DNA of 64,000 bases from Flavobacterium sp. N1994 (GTDB lineage: Bacteria; Bacteroidota; Bacteroidia; Flavobacteriales; Flavobacteriaceae): the NCBI RefSeq assembly GCF_025947145.1, contig NZ_CP109999.1, forward strand, positions 124,001 to 188,000, written 5' to 3'. Of this stretch, positions 54,732-64,000 are shown one piece after another. The notes under the pieces were generated by a model. It was given only the letters and a program-made list of their open reading frames with translations, was not told where the DNA came from and did not search any database. The position numbers and the translations under genes were made by a program. Each line of letters begins with the position of its first letter. The first letter of the stretch is position 1.

Positions 54732-57118
54732 TGGAGAGAGGATTAAAAAATTATATTGAAGCAATTCAATCAGATGTTGCAGCGTTAGTCTATTCAGATG
54801 GTGAAGGTGCCAGCTTTGAAGATAAATTCACGGAACATTGCATCGAGATATTAGATAGTATTGGCAAATCAGAAGGAGCAAGAGTTTTATCTTATATCAA
54901 CCCAGATTCACAAGGACGGGTTGATTGGAAAATAAATGGATATTGTTTGAAAGATGAGTTTAAAGATGATTCTAACAAAGTTTATTTTGAAACGCTTGAC
55001 TTATTCATTACAAATTTTAATCAAACAACCTATGATTATAATATAACAAAAGATGATTTTAATAAAAGTATAAATCAAATTAAAAAGTTTTTAAATGCAG
55101 CACTTAAAGGTCATATCGATTATGTTGACCCAGCGCAAGCAGAATTGAATCAACTTTTAAAAATTATTATCAAACAAAAAGCAAATTTTGATAGAATAAA
55201 TATATTTTTCTTAATCAATGGTAATTCAAACCATGATTTGGAAAAGGTAGTCATTAAAGGTTTCGACGATTTAGATGTTTTCGTTCATGTATGGGATGTT
55301 CCGCGGTTTTATAAGCTAAGTGAGTCATCAAGTAATAGAGAACCTATAGAAATTGATTTTAAAACCTTAATTTCAAATAGTAGTCATGGTATTCAATGTT
55401 TGAAAATGCCAAATTTGAACGAACTTTATGAATGTTATTTAGCGATATTACCTGGTGAAGTTCTCTCAAAACTTTATAAAGAGTACTCAAACGAATTACT
55501 TGAAAGTAATGTTAGAGCATTTTTAGGACAAACGGGTAAGTTTAACAAAGGTATTAGAGATACCATAAGGGAAAAACCTCAAATGTTTTTACCATATAAT
55601 AATGGAATTACAGCAACAGCAGAAAATGTAGAAACGATAATTAGTGACAATCAATTGTATTTAACAAAACTATTAGATTTTCAAATTGTTAATGGTGGTC
55701 AAACTACGGCATCACTATTCCACACTCAAAAAAAATTCAAAGACGCTGATTTGAGTAATGTGTTTGTGCAGATGAAATTAACGGTTATTAAGGATGTAGA
55801 ACAGAAAAACATTGAGGTTCCAAACATTGCTCGTTACGCAAATAGCCAAAATAAAGTATCAGAATTAGATTTGTCTTCTAATAACCCGTTTTTTGTTCAA
55901 ATTGAATCAATATCAAGAAAGAAATACGTTGTAAATCCAGAGAATCGAAATTTATCTACTCTTTGGTATTTTGAGCGTGTAAATGGTCAGTATAAAGAAT
56001 CCTTAAATAAATTGACTACACTAGTTCAGCAAAGAAAATTCAAGGAGCAAAATCCAACAAATCAAAAGTTTATTAAGTCAGATGTCGCAAAATTTATTAA
56101 TATATGGGAGCTAGAGCCACATTTTGTTTCTCAAGGTGCTCAGAAAAATTTTATTCATTACACTAAAAAAATAAATGAATTAGTTAAAAAAAACAAACTG
56201 CCTGGTGAAAATTTTTATAAAAAGTTAATAGCAAATGCCATCCTTTTTAAAGCTGTCGATAAACTATTTGGAAGAAAGAATATTGACGCAATTGGTGATA
56301 CTAACTTAAAATCATTCACAGTAGCATATACACTTTCGTATTTTTATTATCTAACCGATAATAGAATTGATTTATGGAAAATTTACGAGGAACAGCGCGT
56401 TGATATCAGAATTATTAATGAATTACAAAAATTGATTGTTTTTGTATACAATCAGTTGGTTAAATCTTCAAATAACTCTTTGATTTCAGAATATGCAAAA
56501 AGAGACTCTAGTTGGAAACTATTAAAAGAAGAGAACTATAAAATTAATATCGAAAACTATTCTGATTGTTTTGTTACAAAAGAAGTAGTTCTATCAAGAG
56601 AAGTTGAAACTGAGGAGATTGATAATAAATCTGAAAATAATTTAATGAATATTACCAAAATACTAAGTTTTGGTAATAAGTTTTGGGATGGGATGTCAAA
56701 ATTTTCTATGAATATTGATGAATTAAAAGATGCATCCACTGATTTATGGGAGATTGCAAATAAAATAAAAAGATCAAAAAATCTAAATAGTAGAGATATT
56801 AATATTAGTAATAGGTGTATTTTATATATTGAAGAAAATAAGATTAATATAGATGATGTAAAATCTTTATCTAATGAAATAGAAGTAGAGGTTGTTGATA
56901 TTAAAGCAATTTATGACAGGTTAAAATTAATATCAAAAAACGACTGGGCTAAAATTTTCGGTTTAGGTGAACAAACTAAAATATTTGATAATCTAGAATT
57001 GTTTAATCTAAAATCAGTTCAAAAATCAATTTCAAAAAACGAAAGTATAAAAGAAATTAACATTATAAATGCCTTAAAATCAATTAAAAAGCTAAAGAAA
57101 TTTGGTTTAATTTATTAG
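54731..57118 (+). CDS. AIPR family protein (abortive infection phage resistance)
   Basis: 795 residues. The AIPR domain (PF10592) is marked by FLPYNNGITATAENVE (about 288-303) and LLDFQIVNGGQTTASLFHTQ (about 314-333), and the region VPNIARYANSQNKVSELDL. The C-terminal 200 residues are helical, Lys/Asn-rich and not assigned. AIPR proteins accompany Z1 and DUF4420 in phage-resistance operons; their biochemical action is not settled. One-base overlap with the nuclease gene indicates translational coupling. It closes the MORC/Z1 module; a 44-base gap follows. Confidence 0.92.
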   Translation: MERGLKNYIEAIQSDVAALVYSDGEGASFEDKFTEHCIEILDSIGKSEGARVLSYINPDSQGRVDWKINGYCLKDEFKDDSNKVYFETLDLFITNFNQTTYDYNITKDDFNKSINQIKKFLNAALKGHIDYVDPAQAELNQLLKIIIKQKANFDRINIFFLINGNSNHDLEKVVIKGFDDLDVFVHVWDVPRFYKLSESSSNREPIEIDFKTLISNSSHGIQCLKMPNLNELYECYLAILPGEVLSKLYKEYSNELLESNVRAFLGQTGKFNKGIRDTIREKPQMFLPYNNGITATAENVETIISDNQLYLTKLLDFQIVNGGQTTASLFHTQKKFKDADLSNVFVQMKLTVIKDVEQKNIEVPNIARYANSQNKVSELDLSSNNPFFVQIESISRKKYVVNPENRNLSTLWYFERVNGQYKESLNKLTTLVQQRKFKEQNPTNQKFIKSDVAKFINIWELEPHFVSQGAQKNFIHYTKKINELVKKNKLPGENFYKKLIANAILFKAVDKLFGRKNIDAIGDTNLKSFTVAYTLSYFYYLTDNRIDLWKIYEEQRVDIRIINELQKLIVFVYNQLVKSSNNSLISEYAKRDSSWKLLKEENYKINIENYSDCFVTKEVVLSREVETEEIDNKSENNLMNITKILSFGNKFWDGMSKFSMNIDELKDASTDLWEIANKIKRSKNLNSRDINISNRCILYIEENKINIDDVKSLSNEIEVEVVDIKAIYDRLKLISKNDWAKIFGLGEQTKIFDNLELFNLKSVQKSISKNESIKEINIINALKSIKKLKKFGLIY

Positions 57119-57162
57119 ATAGTATTATTATTCATCGCAAAGACATAAAAATACATACCATA

Positions 57163-60100
57163 ATGACTTGGCAAGAAATAAAATCAAAGTATAAAACTAG
57201 TGAAATATACAATTTACAAATTGTAAAAATTTTGCATGGTCCTCAATTAGTGTTATTCAAAATTGAAGGATATGATTGTAGATTACATGTTTCTAATATT
57301 GCGAATGAACCAGAGCTATCTAATAAATTATTTTCAGTTATTAACGTGGGTGATATTATTTCCGTAGTTATTATTGGTTATAATGATGAAAGACAAAATA
57401 TAAATCTAAGCACAAATGTATTTAGAACTCATTTAGACAATATTTTATCCTTTACAAAAAGCAAAAAAATTATTGAAGGGAATTTGAAAACGCATCTTTC
57501 ATTACCTTCAAAGTTTTTAAAACAAAATAGGAATATTTTAGATAGATTAAGAGGTGATTTATCTTCAAATGAATTAACTTTTTTATATGAACTAATTCAA
57601 AATGCTGTTGACCATCCAAATAAAAATTTCAATAACGTTTCAGTAACATTTGAAATTTTTGATAAATATTTATTAGTTAAACACAATGGTTCATTATTTA
57701 CAGAAAATAATTTTGAATCAATTACGGGTATTTTAGCTGGAGAAGAAATTAATGAAAATGATAGGGAGAGAATTGGATATAAAGGAATTGGTTTTAAATC
57801 AGTTTTTAGATATTCTCATAATGTATATATTCGCTCAGGAAATTTCAGTTTTTCATTTAATAAGGCTATTTCAGGTGCAGAAACGCCTTGGGAAGTACTA
57901 CCAGTTTTTCAACTTGAAAAAGACAAAGTAGAAGAAATCCAACAATTCGATTTTTTTAATGTACCAGTTGCTTTTGCTATTGAGTTAATAAACGAAGAAC
58001 TCAAGAATGATGTAATCAAGTATTTAAAACAATTATCTCAAAATCCATATTTATTAATTTTTTTAGAAAATTTAATTCGTATAGAAATTAAAGTTCCTGA
58101 TAATTATTACTGTTTGCAAAAAGAAATTGAGAATCAAAATAACTTCGATATTTTAACTTTAAAATCAAACGAAGTAGTTCAAGGTAAATTTTTAACCTAT
58201 TCAAATGAGTATAAAATTACTAACCCGGAAGTAATTGCCGAATTATTAGATGAAAATAATACAGCTATTCCATCTAAAATGAGAAATTTTAGAAAACCTA
58301 AAGTTAGTATAGCATTACCACTAGATGAAAATTTAGAACTTATTAATTTGTTCACTTATTTACCATTGTCAAATACTAAACATGGCATTCCGTATATTAT
58401 AAATGCGGATTTTATCCCTGATCTTGATAGGACAGATTTAGTTCGTAATTTAAAATACAATTCCGAAGTTTTAAAATTTGCTTCAGAAGCATTAATATCT
58501 TTTTCACAGCTTCTAATTAATGAAGGTAGGTATTCAGATTTTCTAAAATTGATACCTGATTTTGAAAATAGTAATATTAATGCTTTGGCAATTATCAATG
58601 ATAACTATATCGAAAATAGTGTTGTTTTAGAATTGCCTTGTAACGATAATTCTAAAATAAAAAAGGAAAATCTAATAATTGATAAAACCGGTATATTTAA
58701 AATTATTGATGAAAAGCACTTAAATGAAATTGAAAAATATAGAGATAAAAAAATTCTCTCTTCAATTATTAATGATGAAGAAAACAAACTTCAATATTTC
58801 TTAGATATTGAAATATTTGATGATGTTGATTTATTAGAATTACTAAGTCTTCAATCAATCCAACAAATATACTTTACTGATTTAAAGAGTTTAATCAGCT
58901 TTTTATTCAAAATTAGACATTTAGAGTCTTCAAAAAAGATTCACAGTTTACTTAAAACAAAAGTAAAACCATTCAAATTAAATGAAGAATATTATCACTT
59001 ATCAGACATTACTTTAAATATTGAAGAAGTTTATAAAGAAACATTCAAATATCTTGATTTATATATACCTTCTCCAAAAGAATTAGAAGAAGTTTTGGTA
59101 AAACATTCTAGAATAAAATCTTTATTTGATATTTTATCAGTTGACGAATACGATACGGAATATACCATAGATTTAATAGTTAAAAATATTAAACCCATAA
59201 TAAGTAAGCTTTCAATTATTGAAAGTGATGAAATAGAAACAATTGAATTTAAAAAGTCTACTCTTTCTAATTTATGGTTTTTTCTTTTCATTAATAAAAA
59301 CCTTGCGGATTATAGAAACAATCTTTTAGTTAATAATCAATTTTCTGAACTTCTAATTGAATGTAATGACGGGCAATTGATTGTATTGAAGGATGCTATA
59401 ATGATGAAAGTGGATAATAGTAAGGAAGATTACTCATTCTTAAATGAAAGATATGGTGACAAAGAAATGAATTATGTTAACATTGATAAAATATGTATTG
59501 AATACAAAATTCAAAAAAATGAATTTATTAAATTTATAAAACAAATTGCTGATATCGAAATTACAGAAAACAGACTATTTAATAGAACATTAAGAAAATT
59601 ATCTAAAAATGATTTTAAAGAAGTTCATAGCAGTAATCAAAATGATATTTTAAACTCATTAATATCCATTTTTAACTTTCTCAGCACAATTAAAGATCTT
59701 GATGTAAATCGCGACAATTTATTTAATTTCCCAATATTATGTTCTGATAATTCAATTGTCAGCCCAGCAAAATTGAATTTATTTATTGACAATTCATTTT
59801 CAAAATATATTGACGAAGTGGATTTTTATTCTAAAGAATTATTTCAAAACATTGATGATGTAAAATATATTTCATCTGAATACATGGAATTGTTAGATAA
59901 AAAAAATCATATTGATTTTTATAATTTTTTATTGAAATTTAATATCACTCCTGGCATTAAAATTAATCAATTAAATGAAAAAAAGGAATTTAAAACATAT
60001 CCATTTCCAATTGGTAATTATACTGTTAGAGACAATTTTTTTTACATCGCTTTTTTTAAACTTATTAATAATAAATATGACAACTTAAATATATTTTGGA

Positions 60101-61683
60101 ATAAGTTAATTAATATTAGTGACTATCATTTAATTATAAAAAAAGTAAACACAGGCCTTACTCATCCAAAAATTAATGAAAGTCTTTTTATATTATTTTT
60201 AAATTATCCAGACAATAAATATTTCCCTATTAAAAGCGGTATTTGTGTTTCAGCTCAAGAGGTGTATTCTCCATATTTAGAAATTTATTTAAAGGATAAT
60301 GATAATTGTTTAACTTTTGATATTAAGAAATTTAACGGTCTTGCTGAATGTTTAAATTTTAAAGACAAACTAGATAATCAAGATATTATAAAAGCATTGC
60401 TGTCAAATAAAGAATATGAAAATAACGATTATAAGAATTTAATTTTTGACCATCTAAACAATGCTGATTTTACGAATGAACAAAAAGGTATTATTTGTGA
60501 ATCTATTGAATTTCGATGTTCAGATAATGAATATAGAAAAATAACTGATACCATCTATCTAGATAAATCTTTAGAATCATTACCAATTTCTATAATATCA
60601 AAATCTAACGACTTATATAAAATTTCCATTGACAGTCTTGATTATAATGAAGAATTTAAAAATAAACTGACTGAACTTGGAATTACAGTTGTTAGAGATG
60701 TTAATTTAACTGTAAATCATACAAAAGAAGAAATTGAAAGCGTAATAATAATTAAAGAAATTCAAAATGTTGTTAATGAATGCTTTAACGACAAAATAAT
60801 AGCTCACGATATTTCTGAAATTGAATATTTTTTTAATACCTATGATTTTGTTCAATGCTCAAATATTGAAATAACGTTCGATAATCATCCTACTTATTCT
60901 GAGCCCGTTATGTTCTATAATGATCAAAATAATAAGAAATTATTTTTTGCCGATGAAATAATTCTATTAGATGTCTTATGTGAAGAATTTGGAATAAATA
61001 ATGTAGATAAAATAGTCATTAGAAAAAACCTTAACAAGCTTAAAGTAATTAAAAATGAGGAAAATATAGATTATTTAAATAAAACTCTAGAAACAAAATA
61101 CACCAATCCAAACGATTTTTCATTAAGTGAAATAGAAACTCTTAAACAAATTATCGGTGGAGAACTTACCGAGGAATTAACATCTCAATTAGAAGCAAAC
61201 TTTTCGGCTTCACTTAAAGGAATATTAAATTTGGATAATATTGGCTTCTCTCCAAGTAACCCAGAAGAATTTCGGGAAACAAATGTCAAATCTTTCAAAA
61301 ATGATAAAGGGGAAATACGAAACATTATTTTTCGCTCCTCAGTAAAAGGATTATTGTATTTGGATCCTTACAGCTGGAAAAAATTAGAAGGTGATAATAT
61401 AGAGCTTTGGATTTACTTAGGTAATGAAGATTTCAAAATAATATATTCAAAAGACGATTTAATAAACTTACCCTATAATCCATATACATTAATCCGTGTT
61501 GATAATAGTGCTAAAGATATTGAATTAGTAAATAAATTAATGGGAAACGCTGCAGTCAGTTCTACTAAATTATTATTCATTACAAATCAAGAAATGGCTG
61601 AAAAATTAAATACCGATATTTTTAATAATGAAAATAATCAGATTACAAAGAATAGTAATATTGGTGACGAAAATTATTTATAA
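57163..61683 (+). CDS. Very large S1-domain plus sacsin-like GHKL ATPase
   Basis: 1506 residues. An S1-like OB-fold (about 1-85; YNLQIVKILHGPQLVLFKIE, VGDIISVVIIGYNDERQNIN) precedes a sacsin-type Hsp90 ATPase: FLYELIQNAVDHPN (about 141-154), KHNGSLFTENNFESI (about 176-190) and IGYKGIGFKSVFRYS (about 204-218). The remaining 1200 residues are unassigned, Asn/Ile/Lys-rich, with no nuclease motif visible. The stop is two bases before the SF1 helicase gene. The S1 domain suggests RNA or single-strand binding, so it may sense phage nucleic acid. Unlike the MORC gene, this is a separate ATPase lineage. Confidence 0.82.
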   Translation: MTWQEIKSKYKTSEIYNLQIVKILHGPQLVLFKIEGYDCRLHVSNIANEPELSNKLFSVINVGDIISVVIIGYNDERQNINLSTNVFRTHLDNILSFTKSKKIIEGNLKTHLSLPSKFLKQNRNILDRLRGDLSSNELTFLYELIQNAVDHPNKNFNNVSVTFEIFDKYLLVKHNGSLFTENNFESITGILAGEEINENDRERIGYKGIGFKSVFRYSHNVYIRSGNFSFSFNKAISGAETPWEVLPVFQLEKDKVEEIQQFDFFNVPVAFAIELINEELKNDVIKYLKQLSQNPYLLIFLENLIRIEIKVPDNYYCLQKEIENQNNFDILTLKSNEVVQGKFLTYSNEYKITNPEVIAELLDENNTAIPSKMRNFRKPKVSIALPLDENLELINLFTYLPLSNTKHGIPYIINADFIPDLDRTDLVRNLKYNSEVLKFASEALISFSQLLINEGRYSDFLKLIPDFENSNINALAIINDNYIENSVVLELPCNDNSKIKKENLIIDKTGIFKIIDEKHLNEIEKYRDKKILSSIINDEENKLQYFLDIEIFDDVDLLELLSLQSIQQIYFTDLKSLISFLFKIRHLESSKKIHSLLKTKVKPFKLNEEYYHLSDITLNIEEVYKETFKYLDLYIPSPKELEEVLVKHSRIKSLFDILSVDEYDTEYTIDLIVKNIKPIISKLSIIESDEIETIEFKKSTLSNLWFFLFINKNLADYRNNLLVNNQFSELLIECNDGQLIVLKDAIMMKVDNSKEDYSFLNERYGDKEMNYVNIDKICIEYKIQKNEFIKFIKQIADIEITENRLFNRTLRKLSKNDFKEVHSSNQNDILNSLISIFNFLSTIKDLDVNRDNLFNFPILCSDNSIVSPAKLNLFIDNSFSKYIDEVDFYSKELFQNIDDVKYISSEYMELLDKKNHIDFYNFLLKFNITPGIKINQLNEKKEFKTYPFPIGNYTVRDNFFYIAFFKLINNKYDNLNIFWNKLINISDYHLIIKKVNTGLTHPKINESLFILFLNYPDNKYFPIKSGICVSAQEVYSPYLEIYLKDNDNCLTFDIKKFNGLAECLNFKDKLDNQDIIKALLSNKEYENNDYKNLIFDHLNNADFTNEQKGIICESIEFRCSDNEYRKITDTIYLDKSLESLPISIISKSNDLYKISIDSLDYNEEFKNKLTELGITVVRDVNLTVNHTKEEIESVIIIKEIQNVVNECFNDKIIAHDISEIEYFFNTYDFVQCSNIEITFDNHPTYSEPVMFYNDQNNKKLFFADEIILLDVLCEEFGINNVDKIVIRKNLNKLKVIKNEENIDYLNKTLETKYTNPNDFSLSEIETLKQIIGGELTEELTSQLEANFSASLKGILNLDNIGFSPSNPEEFRETNVKSFKNDKGEIRNIIFRSSVKGLLYLDPYSWKKLEGDNIELWIYLGNEDFKIIYSKDDLINLPYNPYTLIRVDNSAKDIELVNKLMGNAAVSSTKLLFITNQEMAEKLNTDIFNNENNQITKNSNIGDENYL

Positions 61684-61685
61684 GT

Positions 61686-63398
61686 ATGGGTTCATTAACT
61701 AGAGACAAACAGATTAAATTTTATGAAAGAGAAATAGAATCTCTTCTAAATGAATATGAACTTTATTTTAAATCCAATATTGATGACTTAAAAAACTCTA
61801 AAGAATTATTTTTAGGTATTTATTTGGGTACACATAGCATAAGAGGTAATTGTATTGTAAAATTTAGAAAAACAACAGCGCCAGCTTTAAAAGTACCTCT
61901 TTTAGCATTAAAGTTTCCTGATTCTGTTTTTGATTTCTCAACTTGGAAAAATATCTCATATGAAAACCTAAGAAGTAATGCTGAAATTACTTCAGATGTA
62001 CTTCCAATCTTTATTCAAAAAAACGAAAAGGAAGAATTTATTGAAGTTGGTTTTAGCCAGGCAGAAATTACTTTTTTAGAATCATTAGTAATTGGTCAAT
62101 ATATTGTTTTTGGAAGAAAAGAACCTCCAATAAAATATTATACTAACTTAATTGAAGCAACAAAAAAAATTAACTCAGATTCAATGCCAGGAAGAATTCT
62201 TGATAATGAATACAATGATAATAATTTTGAGGTTTCCAAAGAAGATAAAAATACAGATGTTTTAGTAGAAATAAATGATAATTTTGATAGTTCTGATGTT
62301 GCTATTATTCAAGGACCACCTGGTACTGGTAAAACAACAATTTTAGCTAAAATTTGCAATTATTTATTAGAACACAACAAATCAGTTTTAGTGACCGCTT
62401 TAACAAATCGTGCTTTAATTGAATTAGTCTCGAAGGATGGTTTATCAAATCATTTAAATGCTGGTAAAATTTCAAAAACTAATTTAAATTCAGAAGAGCA
62501 AAAACATTGTAAAGGGCTAAAAAATTGTGAAACAGTCTTACCAGCTAAAGGAGAGTTAGTATTGACTACATATTATAAAATGACGGGCATTGCTAATGAA
62601 ACAGATTTTCAAACTATTTTTGATTATGTAATATTAGAAGAAGCCAGTCAATCTTTTTTAGGTACAATTGCTTGTGCTAAAGCTCTTGGTCGTAAATTAT
62701 TAATAGTTGGTGATCATATGCAGTTACCTCCTGTTGTTTCACAGAGAAATCCTTCTATTATTGATAAAAAAATAAATTGGCTTATATATGGGCTAAAGCA
62801 TTTTGCTTCAAAAGAAGAATGTCTAAAAATAAGATTGACAGGTTCATATAGATTACTTCCTGAAGCGGTTAACCAAACTGGTATTTTCTATGATAACTCT
62901 TTAATCTCATTATCTGAGTTAGAAACACCTTCTATCCAATTTGAAAAATTAAATAATCTATTTAATCCTAAAGGAGGAACTTCAATATATTTTTCAGATA
63001 TAAAACATGAAGGCAAGTTTACAATTTCAATTGCATCATTACTGATTAGAATAATAAAGGAATTACAAAGTGAAAAACCAGATTTAGAAATAGCCATATT
63101 GACAGCGTTCAGAAAATCACGTAATTTTCTACAAGACAACATTTATTCTGAAATATCTAATAATGAAAACATTGTAATTGAAACAATTGATAGAATTCAA
63201 GGTTTAACATGTGATTTTACTTTTTTTATTATACCATATGACAATCCTAGTTTTAGTTTTAATATAAATCGTTTTAATGTAGCTACGAGTAGAGCAAGAT
63301 ATTGTACACTAATTATAACTGATTCAATTTTTGAGAATATTAACCCAGCTAATGGATTAGTAGCTGAGTTTTGGAATAAAATAATAACCAATTCATAA
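61686..63398 (+). CDS. UPF1/DNA2-like superfamily I helicase
   Basis: 570 residues. An N-terminal segment of about 190 residues is unassigned. The SF1 motor: IQGPPGTGKTTILAK (Walker A, about 207-221), LVTALTNRAL (Ia), VILEEASQSF (II, about 316), LLIVGDHMQLPPVV (III, about 338-351), TGSYRLLPEAV (IV), IDRIQGLTCDF (V) and NVATSRARY (VI, about 531). It is complete, with no fused nuclease. It is coupled to the sacsin-like gene, so the two probably act together on DNA or RNA. Confidence 0.93.
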   Translation: MGSLTRDKQIKFYEREIESLLNEYELYFKSNIDDLKNSKELFLGIYLGTHSIRGNCIVKFRKTTAPALKVPLLALKFPDSVFDFSTWKNISYENLRSNAEITSDVLPIFIQKNEKEEFIEVGFSQAEITFLESLVIGQYIVFGRKEPPIKYYTNLIEATKKINSDSMPGRILDNEYNDNNFEVSKEDKNTDVLVEINDNFDSSDVAIIQGPPGTGKTTILAKICNYLLEHNKSVLVTALTNRALIELVSKDGLSNHLNAGKISKTNLNSEEQKHCKGLKNCETVLPAKGELVLTTYYKMTGIANETDFQTIFDYVILEEASQSFLGTIACAKALGRKLLIVGDHMQLPPVVSQRNPSIIDKKINWLIYGLKHFASKEECLKIRLTGSYRLLPEAVNQTGIFYDNSLISLSELETPSIQFEKLNNLFNPKGGTSIYFSDIKHEGKFTISIASLLIRIIKELQSEKPDLEIAILTAFRKSRNFLQDNIYSEISNNENIVIETIDRIQGLTCDFTFFIIPYDNPSFSFNINRFNVATSRARYCTLIITDSIFENINPANGLVAEFWNKIITNS

Positions 63399-63424
63399 AT
63401 TCATATTTTATATTTTAAAAATAA

Positions 63425-63745
63425 ATGGGAAACATAATAGCATCAAAATGTAAATCTTGTGGTTTTTCAAACGAGTTCAGATACGGTGGAGGTAGATTTA
63501 GTTATCAAACCAATTGTCCGGTTCCAGCAATTAATAAGGAAACCTTAGAATTTGAAAATATAAATTATTTAGAACACAAGAATTCAGATAAGTATCTATT
63601 TTACTCTGATGATGTTTTAAAAGGGAATAATTACGATAACAACACAATCAATAATTTTGATTTAAAATTAAATTCGGTCAATAATTATTGTCCAAATTGT
63701 AAAGAAAAAGCATTAGCCTTCCAGATAACTATGTTTGTTGATTAA
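63425..63745 (+). CDS. Small zinc-ribbon protein
   Basis: 106 residues with two zinc-binding clusters: CKSC (C9, C12) plus C31, and CPNC (C89, C92), about 75 residues apart, giving a split zinc ribbon. The middle is acidic and Asn-rich. Not recognised as a family. It starts 26 bases after the helicase stop and so belongs to the same module; a role as DNA/RNA-binding or regulatory subunit is inferred. Confidence 0.78.
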   Translation: MGNIIASKCKSCGFSNEFRYGGGRFSYQTNCPVPAINKETLEFENINYLEHKNSDKYLFYSDDVLKGNNYDNNTINNFDLKLNSVNNYCPNCKEKALAFQITMFVD

Positions 63746-63894
63746 GTAAAGTAATTATCTCATTCAACTTCATAAAAATCGCTTCTAGTCCAAGTATTCC
63801 TAGCATCAATTATTTGTTTGCTTCATTTCGCTAATTTAGTTTTTCAAGTAACATATATTATCTTTAATTGTAATTTTTAAAGAGTTATTTTATA

Positions 63895-64000
63895 TGGAAA
63901 CAATTGAACTATCAAGAAAGCAATTATATGATTTGGTTTGGTCTACACCAATTTCAAAATTGACACAGCAGTATGCGATTTCAAATGAAGGGTTTAAAAA
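63895..64000 (+). CDS. Partial gene at window end, defence-associated type
   Basis: ATG at 63895, open to the window edge (35 codons): METIELSRKQLYDLVWSTPI, then a region ending ISNEGFK. The start resembles a family of Bacteroidetes proteins beginning with an LTRxxLYDLVWSxP segment that read as an HTH-like recognition domain. 149 bases separate it from the zinc-ribbon gene, and I see no terminator in that gap. Function unknown. Confidence 0.6.

Larger units (their letters stand above)
36116..64000. mobile_element. Integrative element carrying a defence island (left part)
   Basis: It begins with a tyrosine recombinase, followed by Fic, excisionase-like HTH, VirE-N/VapE primase-helicase and GGGTAA repeats, then a continuous run of restriction and defence genes on one strand to the window end. 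The left limit is set by the integrase-proximal repeats and is approximate; the right end and second attachment site lie outside the window. No relaxase or conjugation genes are seen, so it would be a mobilisable or satellite-like element rather than a full conjugative one. Confidence 0.7.

Overview
The window is AT-rich chromosomal DNA from a member of the Bacteroidetes, most likely a Flavobacterium-like aquatic species. The signs are: promoters of the TTG-N~19-TAnnTTTG type; a T9SS-sorted secreted nuclease; a Rho factor with a long Asn/Gly-rich N-terminal insert; a DUF349 giant; a proteorhodopsin/Blh pair; and many small lipoproteins typical of flavobacteria. Genus and species are inferred from protein style, not from any search.

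Region 1 (1-34.5 kb) is core genome. In order it holds the end of acs, a DUF4293 membrane protein, rho, dnaK, a divergent blh/proteorhodopsin pair around a 19-bp perfect inverted repeat, a glutaminyl cyclase lipoprotein, the SRP RNA gene, a dipeptide-epimerase-like enzyme, a VOC protein, an SDR, fsa, a thioredoxin-fold lipoprotein, an ABC-F ATPase, a MORN protein, pyrR-pyrB, a DUF349 protein, an rsmB-like/endonuclease I pair, kup, and a repeat-containing exported protein. These are followed by a BNR/YCF48-like lipoprotein, an ECF sigma/anti-sigma/Spy-like operon, a SRPBCC/GyrI-like protein, a SAM methyltransferase, and small membrane and lipoprotein genes. Most transcription units end in clear intrinsic terminators, several of them shared by convergent genes.

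Region 2 (34.5-36.1 kb) holds two small minus-strand genes of unknown function, one with a frameshift in a C5T6 run. Each gene is bracketed by a repeated quasi-palindrome with the core AAACGGCTGTTAGC. The layout resembles integron gene cassettes without a visible integrase.

Region 3 (36.1 kb to the end) is an integrative element. It opens with a tyrosine recombinase and a class II Fic protein that has three operator-like palindromes. Then come element genes: a hypothetical protein, an excisionase-like HTH, a 30-codon Cys-rich ORF, and a VirE-N/VapE primase-helicase followed by GGGTAA repeats. Next is a defence island, all on the plus strand and tightly packed: two small proteins, an XRE regulator, a C5 DNA methyltransferase, a candidate restriction endonuclease, a double-GHKL histidine kinase, a receiver-domain effector, a MORC-like GHKL ATPase, a Z1 helicase, a DUF4420 PD-(D/E)XK nuclease, an AIPR protein, a 1506-residue S1 + sacsin-like ATPase, a UPF1-like SF1 helicase, a zinc-ribbon protein, and the start of another gene. 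The right end of the element is outside the window.

The methyltransferase/MORC/Z1/DUF4420/AIPR core matches a class of restriction-modification-like systems already recognised by comparative genomics. The less usual parts are a complete histidine kinase and receiver pair placed inside that operon, and the following S1-sacsin-like ATPase/SF1 helicase/zinc-ribbon module. These two are the best candidates for an undescribed defence mechanism here.
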